Positions 1-6,239 of a stretch of DNA of 8,181 nt are shown one piece after another. Numbering within the stretch: position 1 is the stretch's first letter; each line of letters opens with the position of its first letter. The notes under the pieces are model-generated. The model searched no databases, was not told the DNA's origin, and saw only the letters and a list, made by a program, of their open reading frames with translations. The stretch comes from Candidatus Sumerlaeota bacterium (GTDB lineage Bacteria > Sumerlaeota > Sumerlaeia > UBA8349), in assembly GCA_003501375.1 (NCBI GenBank), contig DNPO01000339.1, forward strand, positions 495 through 8,675, read 5' to 3'. The translations under genes were made by a program, and so were the position numbers.

Positions 1-1
1 A

Positions 2-265
2 AAAACGGATGCTCCGGCGTTGCTCTTTTTGCGGGAACATTGGTCGCCGGGGTGGAAAGTTTGGGTGAATGGGAAGCGCCAGGAAGTGCTGAATGTGCGG
101 GATGGATTCCGTGGGGTACTGGTGCCAGCAGGAACCAGCGAGGTAAGGCTCGCTTTCTACCCGACGCTTTTTCTCGCGCTGCTGGGCCTGTCCGCTGTCG
201 TGTTTATCGGCTGGGCGGCATGCCTGCTGTACCAGTGGCGCAAGAGCAGACGCGCGACTGCCTGA
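2..265 (+). CDS. YfhO-like membrane protein, C-terminal end (partial)
   Basis: The reading frame enters from the left edge in frame 2 and ends at TGA 263-265, so about 87 C-terminal residues are visible. They contain a W-S-P-G-W-K-V-W-V-N-G-K stretch followed by G-F-R-G-V-L-V-P-A-G, the beta-rich pattern seen near the end of YfhO-family membrane proteins (large polytopic, GT-C-like proteins linked to lipoteichoic acid or cell-surface glycosylation in some bacteria). A single hydrophobic helix (about LFLALLGLSAVVFIGWAACL) follows, then a basic tail WRKSRR typical of a cytoplasmic end. The stop lies one base from the stop of the convergent EamA gene. An internal TTG at 20 could be read as a start, but the frame is open upstream of it and the family match implies a much longer protein. 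The family call rests on this short tail only. Confidence 0.7.
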   Translation, partial: KTDAPALLFLREHWSPGWKVWVNGKRQEVLNVRDGFRGVLVPAGTSEVRLAFYPTLFLALLGLSAVVFIGWAACLLYQWRKSRRATA

Positions 266-266
266 T

Positions 267-1256
267 TCATTTTTTTATCAAAGTCTTTTGCGATTGCGAC
301 GCCAGCCAGGCTCCAAACAAAACGGCTATGCCCCCAAACATCTGGGGAATGGTTAGCACATCGCCATACACCAGTGCGGAAAATAAACAGGTTACCGCCG
401 GGGTCAACTGCATGGTCGCGCTGGAAACCGACGCGTTCAGTTGGCGCAAGGCGGCAAAAACGGTCCCGTGCGCCAGCACAATAAAAAGTAAAGCAGTAAG
501 CGCCATGAATGGGATTAACCAGAACGGTTGATGCAACAGTTCCCCAATGCCGCCATTGATTACCAGCAACACCAGCAACCCCGCCGCGGTCAAGGAGATG
601 GCGTATGTTGCCGAAGCCAGCGGGTGCATATTTACCACAACGCTGCGAATGGTAATCAAATAAAAGGCTTGCCCGGCAGCATAAAGCAACGCAAGCGTTA
701 CCCCGATCCAGAAGCGGGCTTCTGTTACATCAAGATGCTCCAGCAAATGCGGGTCGCGTAGAAACACAACCGTGATAACGCCGCACATGGCAAAGGCTGA
801 TCCGAACAAAAACTTGAAAGACCGGATAGATGCGCGCTCGTCGCGCAGGAGCACAAAAGAAAAAAGCACCGCAAAAATAAGATTGACGGAAGAGATCAAC
901 ATACCAATGGCCGGGTAGAGGAAGTAATAAATCCCGGCAAAGAGGCTCTGCGTGATCACATTAATCAGCCCGATCAGAATCAATTTCCGCCAGAGCGATA
1001 CCGTCAGTTGCGGCGGGTCGTAACAAAACGCCTGCGTCCACGGGAATCGGTTTTGTATTTTATTGCGGAATGGTCTGTAGCCCTGCACAAAATGCCACGC
1101 CAGCAACATGGCCGCCGCACAGGCAAAACGAAATCCGTTTTGCGTCCAGACCGAATAGTACTTGGACAGGAACTTGACCGCCAGGGGCGCAATACCCCAT
1201 AAAAACACGGTATTCAGGAGCAACAGATAAGCAGTACGACGCGAGGAAGACGGCAT
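267..1256 (-). CDS. EamA/DMT-superfamily transporter
   Basis: A 329-residue, very hydrophobic protein with the two-repeat layout of EamA (drug/metabolite transporter) permeases, about ten membrane helices in all. Repeat one covers about residues 8-160 and opens with FLWGIAPLAVKFLSKYY, a typical first-helix motif. Repeat two covers about 185-322 and carries ALRQLNASVSSATMQLTPAV, followed by a last helix with GGIAVLFGAWLAS. Length is normal for the family. Such proteins sit in the inner membrane and move small metabolites; the substrate cannot be read from sequence. The ATG at 1256 has an AAAGGA ribosome site at 1262-1267, five bases away, supporting this start. It begins 18 bp after the DUF2723 gene and is probably the last gene of the minus-strand series. 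It converges with the YfhO-like gene with one base between the stops. Confidence 0.9.
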   Translation of the reverse strand: MPSSSRRTAYLLLLNTVFLWGIAPLAVKFLSKYYSVWTQNGFRFACAAAMLLAWHFVQGYRPFRNKIQNRFPWTQAFCYDPPQLTVSLWRKLILIGLINVITQSLFAGIYYFLYPAIGMLISSVNLIFAVLFSFVLLRDERASIRSFKFLFGSAFAMCGVITVVFLRDPHLLEHLDVTEARFWIGVTLALLYAAGQAFYLITIRSVVVNMHPLASATYAISLTAAGLLVLLVINGGIGELLHQPFWLIPFMALTALLFIVLAHGTVFAALRQLNASVSSATMQLTPAVTCLFSALVYGDVLTIPQMFGGIAVLFGAWLASQSQKTLIKK

Positions 1257-1274
1257 GTGAATCCTTTAGGAAAT

Positions 1275-3149
1275 TCAGGGATGGGCAACCCGCTGCACCA
1301 TCATGGAATCCGCCTGAGCGCTAAAGGTCTGGCGGAATCTCTCTTTGACCATTGTACGATTTCCCTTCGGGTCAGTCAATTCAAACAAAAAAAGTTCCGG
1401 CCGTTGTATCCCCTTTTGTTCCAGTTCTTCCGGTAATGGCGTGGGCAATTTGAACTTGGGCGTCAGTTCAAACGTGTTGCCAATGATCTGTAAATCCGTC
1501 TGAGAAATCATGCTGGTCAGATACATCGGGCGACCGGATTCCAGAGCCGGAACCAGCATGCCGCCCATGAATGCAACCAACCAGCGTTCTTCGGAACTGG
1601 GGGGCTCATCGCCAATAAAAACGCGCAATCCCTCTGGTAGTGTTGCCTTTAACATGGAGGCATACCAGCGGGAAAAAATGAAGTTGGAGCCGATGATCGC
1701 AACGTCTGGGCGTTGTTTCTCGCATGACTGCGTGTACCACAATGGGTAAATGTCGTAATCACCTCCGGTGAAAATGATAGCGTTTGGCGGGAGGCTTTTG
1801 CAGGCCACTTTTGTAAAGAGTTGAAGACCGTCGCTTTGGGATTTGTTGACACCGAGCGCGGGATCATAGTAATTGACAATGCTGAAAATCCCCAGAATGG
1901 CAAAAAGACCGCAGGCGGCCCAGGCGCGTTTTTCCATGCCTTTGAGCCAACCGACTTTTTCCTTTTCCTCCAGCATGTCCAGAAAAATACCGGGGCCAAG
2001 TATGATGCCGAGAGGTGCCAGGCAACAGACCAGCGTCCAAAGAGGCAATTGATACGCTTCAATATCCTGAATGGTATAGACAACGACGACGGCAAAGTTG
2101 AGGGCGAATACGCCTGCCAGTCCGAGTGCTGCCTGTCGTTGTTTGAGAAGGAGTGCGATGCCGCCAAATATCGCGCATGCGATGAGGATGACGGCAAGTC
2201 CGTTACCGCCTTGTTTGTTGTCGGGCGTGCCGGGTGTGATTTGCTTCCCCATCCATTCGACGATGGATGCGGTGCGTTTTGAGATGTGTGCGGGCAGTTC
2301 GCTCAGCGTGATTTTATGCAGGCCCTGTGCTGTTTGCACGGTCAGAACACGTGTGCCACGGAATTGTCCGCCGGAGATGTGGTAATAGAGGCGGGTGAGC
2401 GTGCTGGGATCACCTGAATTGATCGGCGGTAACGCGCGCGCACGAATGGGGAGATAGGACAGGCCGATGACAAGTGGCACCGCAAAGCAGACAATCGCCG
2501 GGAGAAGAATGCGAAGCGCAAGGGCGGGATAGGGCGTTTTCGCTCTTTGTTGCTCGCGTAGCAGCATCAGCGCTCCCATGCCGGTGAGGGGCAGGGTGAC
2601 GAGAAACAACTGGTGATGCAAGAATCCGATGCCGCTGAAGGCGCAGAGTTGCAGGAAATTTTTGCGGGTGGGCGTCTCGATAAGGCGCAGTCCGAGTGTC
2701 CAGGCAAACGTGACGAGCACGAGCATGCACGAGTAGACTTCGGTCTCGTTGCTTTGATCCCACCACATCGAACTGACGCCGAGCATGACAGCAACGGTTG
2801 CCATGCAACTCTGAAGCGGAAGGCTGTTTGCGCGTTCTTTTCCTGCGATTAATGCCCATAACTGTTTTTGAAAAAAATAGGCTCCCACACAGGCCAACGC
2901 ACCGAAGATAGCGGTTAGCAGATTCATGCTAAACGCAGGTGAGCCGAGACCGAGATGCGTAAAGAGGAATCCCAGCACCATAAACAGGGAATAGCCGGTC
3001 GGGTGCGGGATGCCGAGGGTGTACGCCGCAGCGGTGAGTTCCGGGCCATCGCCCGGGTAAATGCCGGGGCAAAGGGTGCGGAGATAGAGCGCGAATGGCA
3101 GGAGAAAAACGGCCAAGGGCAGGAGCAGGTTTTTGTAACGGAGGAGCAT
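1275..3149 (-). CDS. DUF2723 / GT117-type polytopic membrane protein
   Basis: A 624-residue protein with an N-terminal membrane part (about residues 8-425, many helices) and a soluble C-terminal part of about 200 residues. The N-terminus has RTLCPGIYPGDGPELTAAAY and GIPHPTGYSLF, the hallmark of DUF2723, a GT-C-fold family that CAZy lists as GT117 and links to protein O-glycosylation in some bacteria. D34 and E37 lie in the first external loop, where GT-C enzymes keep catalytic acidic residues. Around residues 456-475 the motif FTGGDYDIYPLWY, followed by RPDVAIIG, matches the conserved C-terminal region of the family. The likely activity is sugar transfer from a lipid-linked donor, but acceptor and sugar are unknown. 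The ATG is 3 bp after the DUF6485 stop and lacks a clear ribosome site, so translation is probably coupled. The EamA gene follows after 18 bp. Confidence 0.88.
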   Translation of the reverse strand: MLLRYKNLLLPLAVFLLPFALYLRTLCPGIYPGDGPELTAAAYTLGIPHPTGYSLFMVLGFLFTHLGLGSPAFSMNLLTAIFGALACVGAYFFQKQLWALIAGKERANSLPLQSCMATVAVMLGVSSMWWDQSNETEVYSCMLVLVTFAWTLGLRLIETPTRKNFLQLCAFSGIGFLHHQLFLVTLPLTGMGALMLLREQQRAKTPYPALALRILLPAIVCFAVPLVIGLSYLPIRARALPPINSGDPSTLTRLYYHISGGQFRGTRVLTVQTAQGLHKITLSELPAHISKRTASIVEWMGKQITPGTPDNKQGGNGLAVILIACAIFGGIALLLKQRQAALGLAGVFALNFAVVVVYTIQDIEAYQLPLWTLVCCLAPLGIILGPGIFLDMLEEKEKVGWLKGMEKRAWAACGLFAILGIFSIVNYYDPALGVNKSQSDGLQLFTKVACKSLPPNAIIFTGGDYDIYPLWYTQSCEKQRPDVAIIGSNFIFSRWYASMLKATLPEGLRVFIGDEPPSSEERWLVAFMGGMLVPALESGRPMYLTSMISQTDLQIIGNTFELTPKFKLPTPLPEELEQKGIQRPELFLFELTDPKGNRTMVKERFRQTFSAQADSMMVQRVAHP

Positions 3150-3152
3150 GGA

Positions 3153-3347
3153 TCAGGCGTTTTCGCGGACGAAGTGCGCAACGGAGCGATCACCGGTGCG
3201 TTCGGCTTCCTTGCTGAAGTAGCAGCCGGGCAACTGATTTTGGGCGCGGTGATAGGTGATGCACTCGCAGCACATGCCCTTTCTGGGACAGTCGAAGGTA
3301 CAGGTGCAATCTTTCAGATTTTTTTGTTGGTTGGGGCAGGTTGTCAT
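3153..3347 (-). CDS. Cysteine-rich small protein, DUF6485-like
   Basis: A 64-residue protein with eight cysteines, at residues 4, 14, 16, 20, 26, 27, 29 and 42. The order CPN-KNLKDCTCT-C-RKGMCCEC-YHR-LPGCYF matches my recollection of DUF6485, a small uncharacterised family. The spacing of CxC, CCxC and the single cysteines suggests a metal-binding fold (zinc or Fe-S), which is inference; no enzymatic role is known. There is no signal peptide or membrane helix, so it should be cytoplasmic. The ATG at 3347 has an AAGGA site at 3356-3360, eight bases away. It lies downstream of the rph-side hairpin and 3 bp ahead of the DUF2723 gene, so the two are very likely translated together. An accessory or metal-linked role beside the membrane enzyme is possible but unproven. 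Confidence 0.85.
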   Translation of the reverse strand: MTTCPNQQKNLKDCTCTFDCPRKGMCCECITYHRAQNQLPGCYFSKEAERTGDRSVAHFVRENA

Positions 3348-3372
3348 GGGGGGAATCCTTGTACTTTAATCT

Positions 3373-3441
3373 TTTGTGTCCTTGCTGCCCTTTACGTCTT
3401 TTTTTAAAGGATATAAAGGACTACAAGGACACAAAGGACAG
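3373..3441. repeat. Inverted arrays of a 9-nt unit forming a long imperfect hairpin
   Basis: The right arm at 3406-3441 reads as four successive 9-nt units: aaaggatat, aaaggacta, caaggacac, aaaggacag. The reverse complement of the left arm (about 3372-3402) gives the same kind of units: aaagacgta, aaagggcag, caaggacac, then aaa. The outer 12 bp pair perfectly (3373-3384 tttgtgtccttg with 3424-3435). Inner pairing continues with a few mismatches to a T-rich loop near 3403-3405. The element fills the gap between the rph stop and the DUF6485 ribosome site. It lacks a T-run after the stem on the minus strand, so it is not a textbook terminator. It may be a REP-like mobile repeat, an mRNA stabiliser or an attenuator. 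Confidence 0.75.
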
Positions 3442-3445
3442 ATGC

Positions 3446-4183
3446 TTACAACTCGGCAATGTCGTTGATGCCGAGGATTTCTTTTTGCGCGGCGATCAGT
3501 TGGTTACAGCCCAGGAAACCGAGGTCGAGTAGTTCGTTCAGTTGGGCGCGATTATAAGGGACTTTTTCCGCTGTGCCCTGAATCTCGATGATGTTGCCTG
3601 CGCTGGTGGCGGCGAGGTTCATGTCCACGTCAGCCTGGGAGTCTTCGATGTAACACAGGTCCAACACGGGTTGACCTTCCACAATGCCCACGCTGATGGC
3701 CGATGCGAAATCGGTGAGCAGGCCAGCGCCTACTTTGTTGCGTGAACGCAGGGCACGAAGTGCCAGTGCTAATGCAACAAATCCGCCGGTTATTGACGCG
3801 CAACGCGTGCCGCCATCGGCTTCAATCACGTCGCAGTCGATGATCATAGTACGCTCGCCAAACTTTTCCATGCGGAAGACAGAGCGCAGCGTGCGCCCGA
3901 CCAGACGTTGAATTTCCTGACTGCGGGCGTTGACCTTGCCGCGCATGCCGTCGCGGGGAATGCGCTGAGCGGAGGAACGCGGCAACATCGCATATTCCGC
4001 GGTGAGCCAACCAGTTCCGGAACCTTTAAGATGCGGGGGCGCTTTTTCGTCGAGCGTGGCGGCACACAGCACCTTGGTGCCGCCGATTTCGATCAGCGCG
4101 GAGCCTTCAGCGTTGCGTAAGGGGTTGGGGGTAATTTTCAATTCGCGCATCTGCGCGGGTTCGCGTTTGTCTACTCGGATCAT
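3446..4183 (-). CDS. rph: Ribonuclease PH
   Basis: A complete 245-residue protein of the 3'-exoribonuclease PH family, which trims tRNA 3' ends by phosphorolysis, using phosphate and releasing nucleoside diphosphates; it acts as a cytoplasmic hexamer ring. Family marks in order: an R-E-L N-terminal strand, AEGSALIEIGGTKVLC (25-40), KGSGTGWLTAEYAMLPRS (53-70), R87 followed by SQEIQRLVGRTLR, DCDVIEADGGTR (116-127) with the phosphate-binding GTR, and late VDMNLAATSAG and EIQGTAE. Length is standard (about 235-255). The start at 4183 gives the usual short leader before the first conserved strand. The AAGGA at 4195-4199 is 11 bases away, a little long, and overlaps the stop codon of the preceding gene. 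GC is high (38 of 60 at 3961-4020), unlike the upstream pair. The usual partner rdgB is not next to it here. Confidence 0.98.
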   Translation of the reverse strand: MIRVDKREPAQMRELKITPNPLRNAEGSALIEIGGTKVLCAATLDEKAPPHLKGSGTGWLTAEYAMLPRSSAQRIPRDGMRGKVNARSQEIQRLVGRTLRSVFRMEKFGERTMIIDCDVIEADGGTRCASITGGFVALALALRALRSRNKVGAGLLTDFASAISVGIVEGQPVLDLCYIEDSQADVDMNLAATSAGNIIEIQGTAEKVPYNRAQLNELLDLGFLGCNQLIAAQKEILGINDIAEL

Positions 4184-4194
4184 TTTGGTAAGAT

Positions 4195-4204
4195 TCCTTA
4201 AGGA
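4195..4204 (-). promoter_or_regulatory. Stop codon fused to the rph ribosome-binding site
   Basis: On the minus strand the TAA stop of the 179-residue gene (4200-4198) overlaps the AAGGA ribosome site of rph (4199-4195), inside a perfect 10-bp palindrome, tccttaagga. A ribosome ending the upstream gene stops directly on the rph ribosome site, which favours termination-reinitiation. The 11-base spacer to the ATG is at the long end of the normal range. Confidence 0.6.
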
Positions 4205-4737
4205 TTGGGGGATTGTGTTATTAAACCATATTGTTGCTGAGCATCGGCGTCATTAATCACGGCAATCGCTGTTGGAGACAAAGCCCATTTTCGAATTGTC
4301 GGACGGAGTTTCTTGTACAACTCTTCTTGTAATGTCACACACCATCTTTTCTGATGTCCACGAATTACTAGGACAAAATGAAAATCCGCTGTCCCAAGGT
4401 TCAACTCTCTGAACTTTGCAGGGATGGCGTTTGTTTTAGATTCTTCATGACGTCCAAGACAAGCGGCAATGAACAGGGAAAAACTATCGAGCATTTTTCC
4501 GACGATCTCGTCGAGAAATTCATTAAAGTTAGGTTGCGTCTCCGGGCGCGGGCTACTGGATTTCGCCTCGACCAATAGGATGCGACGAGTACCTTTCTTT
4601 CCCTCATGCAAACAGAGAAATTCCGCCGTTTGAGCATCTTGTTTGACGCGCAGATAGAGTTCGCTCTTTTCGATATAAAAACAACTCTCTTCGTCGAAGG
4701 GACCAAAGTTCATTCCGGATTCGGATATTGTTATCAT
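4198..4737 (-). CDS. Small PD-(D/E)XK-like putative nuclease, partner of the ATPase
   Basis: A 179-residue protein I cannot assign to a named family. It has no signal peptide or membrane helix. Predicted order is helix (FYIEKSELYLRV, about 20-31), strand (AEFLCLHE, 38-45), strand (RRILLVEAKSS, 51-61), long helix (FNEFLDEIVGKMLDSFSLFI, 71-90), strand (DFHFVLVIRG, 118-127), then a helical C-terminus. This alpha-beta-beta-alpha-beta order with E39 and E57-A-K59 resembles the restriction-endonuclease core with an acidic residue plus ExK; E23 or E26 may also contribute. Nuclease activity is inference. The start ATG overlaps the ATPase stop (ATGA at 4737-4734), showing translational coupling, and the stop lies on the rph ribosome site. 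GC is lower than in rph or yqgF. Alternatives are a non-catalytic adaptor or sensor using the same fold. Confidence 0.75.
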   Translation of the reverse strand: MITISESGMNFGPFDEESCFYIEKSELYLRVKQDAQTAEFLCLHEGKKGTRRILLVEAKSSSPRPETQPNFNEFLDEIVGKMLDSFSLFIAACLGRHEESKTNAIPAKFRELNLGTADFHFVLVIRGHQKRWCVTLQEELYKKLRPTIRKWALSPTAIAVINDADAQQQYGLITQSPNP

Positions 4738-5747
4738 CCCAGTGCCATCCCCATCTCTTCTTGGTAGAGGCGAATAGATTCATCAATAATGGGGTTATCC
4801 GGCATCCCGTCCTTCAGATCACAATGCGTCCAATCTGACTCATTTTTTGAAATCACCGGGACAGACATCTGTTTTTCCTGTGCGATTAAGAACAGTTTTT
4901 TCACGACGAAGTAGGAATGACTCGCCATAAAGAACTGAATACCTTCTTCCGCAAGCAAAACAATAATATCCAACAAATCGGAAATGGCTTTCGGATGCAG
5001 CGCGGATTCCGGTTCATCAATAAAGATAATAGAATTGGGGGTGAGAAAGCGATTGCCCAAAAGCGTATCAAGAATACCTATTTTTTTGACGCCTTCAGCG
5101 GTAACACCAATTGCAAACTTCTGGTTTCCCTTCATGAAAAACCAGCGTCCTGAATTGGTATCGTACTCGACCCGGCCCTCTATGATACGTTCCAATTGTT
5201 GCCTTGATTTGGCAAAACTGGTATAATTTTTCCCTCTTTCCTTGGGAAGATTTAACGCATCAGCCAAGTCAAGGTATGTGTCGTCAAAGCCAAACATCTC
5301 ACCCTCACGACGCGACTTTAAAATGATGTGATGGAGAGACAAAACCTCTTTAGCTGGGAGAAAAATAGAATTGCTGTTACGAGGATCGACATGGTTTTCC
5401 AGCGTAGGGATGTGTTTCGTGGTATCTTTACCAAAGCTGTAACAGAAGGTTTTTCCATCGAGTGAGACATTGCACGAAAGCGGAGCATCAGAACCTTTGG
5501 CTACCAAATCACCTATTTTCCCCGCTTGAAAAGTCCAGTAAAGCTTATCAACCAAAATTTCAGATGCCGAATCTTGATTATCCCCGCGCTGGTATTTTTC
5601 GAGCGTGCGCATCGTTGCGTACAGGGCCTTAAGTAGGAATGATTTTCCGCGATCGTTTTTCCCAATCACGAGGTTGATTTTCCCTAAATTTTTCCACTCA
5701 ACGTTGGCAAGCGGCCCGAAATTTTCAATTTTTACTTTGTTCAACAT
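4734..5747 (-). CDS. AAA/ABC-type ATPase (RecF/OLD/SMC-like, AAA_15 or AAA_21 type)
   Basis: A 337-residue ATPase that starts directly with its nucleotide domain: KVKIENFGPLANV (4-16), then Walker A GKNDRGKS (29-36) and a helix FLLKALYATMRTL. A middle segment (about 55-210) holds SIFLPAKEVLSLHHIILKSR (127-146). TAEGVKKIGIL (216-226) resembles the degenerate signature motif of this class. Walker B SIIFIDEPESALHP (239-252) carries D244 and the catalytic E245, and the switch histidine is in MASHSYFV (274-281). The set belongs to the RecF/SMC/OLD type of ATPases common in phage-defence loci (Gabija, Septu, PARIS, retron OLD effectors). No TOPRIM or HNH domain is fused. GAGG at 5756-5759, eight bases from the ATG, supports the start. 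GC is low (24 of 60 at 5221-5280). It overlaps the next gene by four bases. Defence function is inferred from family and context. Confidence 0.93.
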   Translation of the reverse strand: MLNKVKIENFGPLANVEWKNLGKINLVIGKNDRGKSFLLKALYATMRTLEKYQRGDNQDSASEILVDKLYWTFQAGKIGDLVAKGSDAPLSCNVSLDGKTFCYSFGKDTTKHIPTLENHVDPRNSNSIFLPAKEVLSLHHIILKSRREGEMFGFDDTYLDLADALNLPKERGKNYTSFAKSRQQLERIIEGRVEYDTNSGRWFFMKGNQKFAIGVTAEGVKKIGILDTLLGNRFLTPNSIIFIDEPESALHPKAISDLLDIIVLLAEEGIQFFMASHSYFVVKKLFLIAQEKQMSVPVISKNESDWTHCDLKDGMPDNPIIDESIRLYQEEMGMALG

Positions 5748-5811
5748 GGCTGAGACCTCGTTTAATTATTTCCACCCATTCGTCTCCCTCTTGGGATAGG
5801 AACATGCTCAC
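5725..5811 (-). CDS. Possible small ORF coupling yqgF to the ATPase gene
   Basis: On the minus strand a GTG at 5811-5809 overlaps the yqgF stop (GTGA), and an ATG follows at 5805-5803. The frame stays open to TGA at 5727-5725, giving 28 or 26 residues, and it runs over the ATPase start at 5747 in another frame. The peptide begins MFLSQEGDEW, continues VEIIKRGLSHV and ends KN; the middle could form an amphipathic helix. It lies exactly in the only gap between the two genes. It might be a leader peptide that carries ribosomes from yqgF into the ATPase gene, a remnant of a third module gene, or chance. No clear ribosome site precedes it, so support is weak. Confidence 0.3.
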   Translation of the reverse strand: MSMFLSQEGDEWVEIIKRGLSHVEQSKN

Positions 5812-6239
5812 GATTCTGCCCGGAGCGCTTCCAAATAGTCAAGCAGAATGACGGCGGCGGCATAGGCGTCGCGCTTGCCCTTGCGGTCGGCCTTCCTAAT
5901 GCCGTCGCGCTCCATCCACTCATCGGCGGAAAAGGACGAAAGCCGCTCGTCGTACAACACCACCTGCGCCTGACGAATCGCTTTTTTTACGCGGGCGGCA
6001 AATTCGCGCGAAATTTCCGCGCGTGGTCCAACCGAACCGTCCATGTTCACCGGATCGCCCACCACGATGATTTCGGCTTCCTCGCTTTTGACCAGTTCGC
6101 GCAGGCGCTGGAAAATGTGGCCGTCATCTTTATTGGTGCGCACGAGAGTCTCGAGTGGGCGGGCAAGGCCTGTTTCGGGGGAACCGGCTGCGACGCCGAT
6201 GCGACGGTCGCCTATGTCGAGAGAAAGCATTCGTGCCAT
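5808..6239 (-). CDS. yqgF: YqgF/RuvX RNase H-fold nuclease (pre-16S rRNA processing)
   Basis: A 143-residue protein with the YqgF core. LSLDIGDRRIGVA (5-17) holds the first acidic residue, D8. EIIVVGDPVNMDGSVGPRA (56-74) is the conserved strand-loop. YDERLSS (96-102) holds E98, and KGKRDAYAAAVILLDYL (120-136) holds D124. The D8/E98/D124 set matches the family's catalytic residues. The family is known for 5' maturation of 16S rRNA and was earlier annotated as a putative Holliday-junction resolvase; it is cytoplasmic. The loop reads GDP where G-L-P or similar is usual. The start at 6239 is supported by GAGGG at 6250-6254, ten bases away; GAGG at 6244-6247 is too close. M4 is a weaker alternative. 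It is the first gene of the minus-strand series and diverges from the chemoreceptor. GC is high (36 of 60 at 6001-6060). Confidence 0.97.
   Translation of the reverse strand: MARMLSLDIGDRRIGVAAGSPETGLARPLETLVRTNKDDGHIFQRLRELVKSEEAEIIVVGDPVNMDGSVGPRAEISREFAARVKKAIRQAQVVLYDERLSSFSADEWMERDGIRKADRKGKRDAYAAAVILLDYLEALRAES

Noticed and set aside
241..278. Bidirectional terminator between the convergent YfhO and EamA genes
   Set aside because: A T-run (270-276) follows a gcag/ctgc inverted repeat, but the stem is only four pairs with an eight-base loop. That is too weak to call.
40..531. 163-codon plus-strand ORF across the YfhO end and the EamA 3' end
   Set aside because: It overlaps the real YfhO frame by one base shift and then runs antisense to EamA. 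No motif or ribosome site supports it.
1649..2859. Minus-strand ORFs of 182 and 149 codons inside the DUF2723 gene
   Set aside because: They are in other frames of a gene with clear family motifs along its whole length. Their translations are rich in S, R, P and C, as expected of shadow frames.
2955..3407. 150-codon plus-strand ORF opposite the DUF2723 and DUF6485 genes
   Set aside because: It lies antisense to two well-supported genes and runs into the repeat hairpin. Its translation shows no family motif. Open antisense frames are common at this GC.
3406..3441. CRISPR array from the regularly repeated aaggac motif
   Set aside because: The period is 9 nt with no spacers and there are no cas genes. 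It is a short tandem repeat within a hairpin.
4198..5747. Identification of the pair as PARIS, Gabija or Septu
   Set aside because: The architecture is similar, but I see no TOPRIM/DUF4435 or HNH motif in the partner and the ATPase has no fused effector domain. Naming a known system would overreach.
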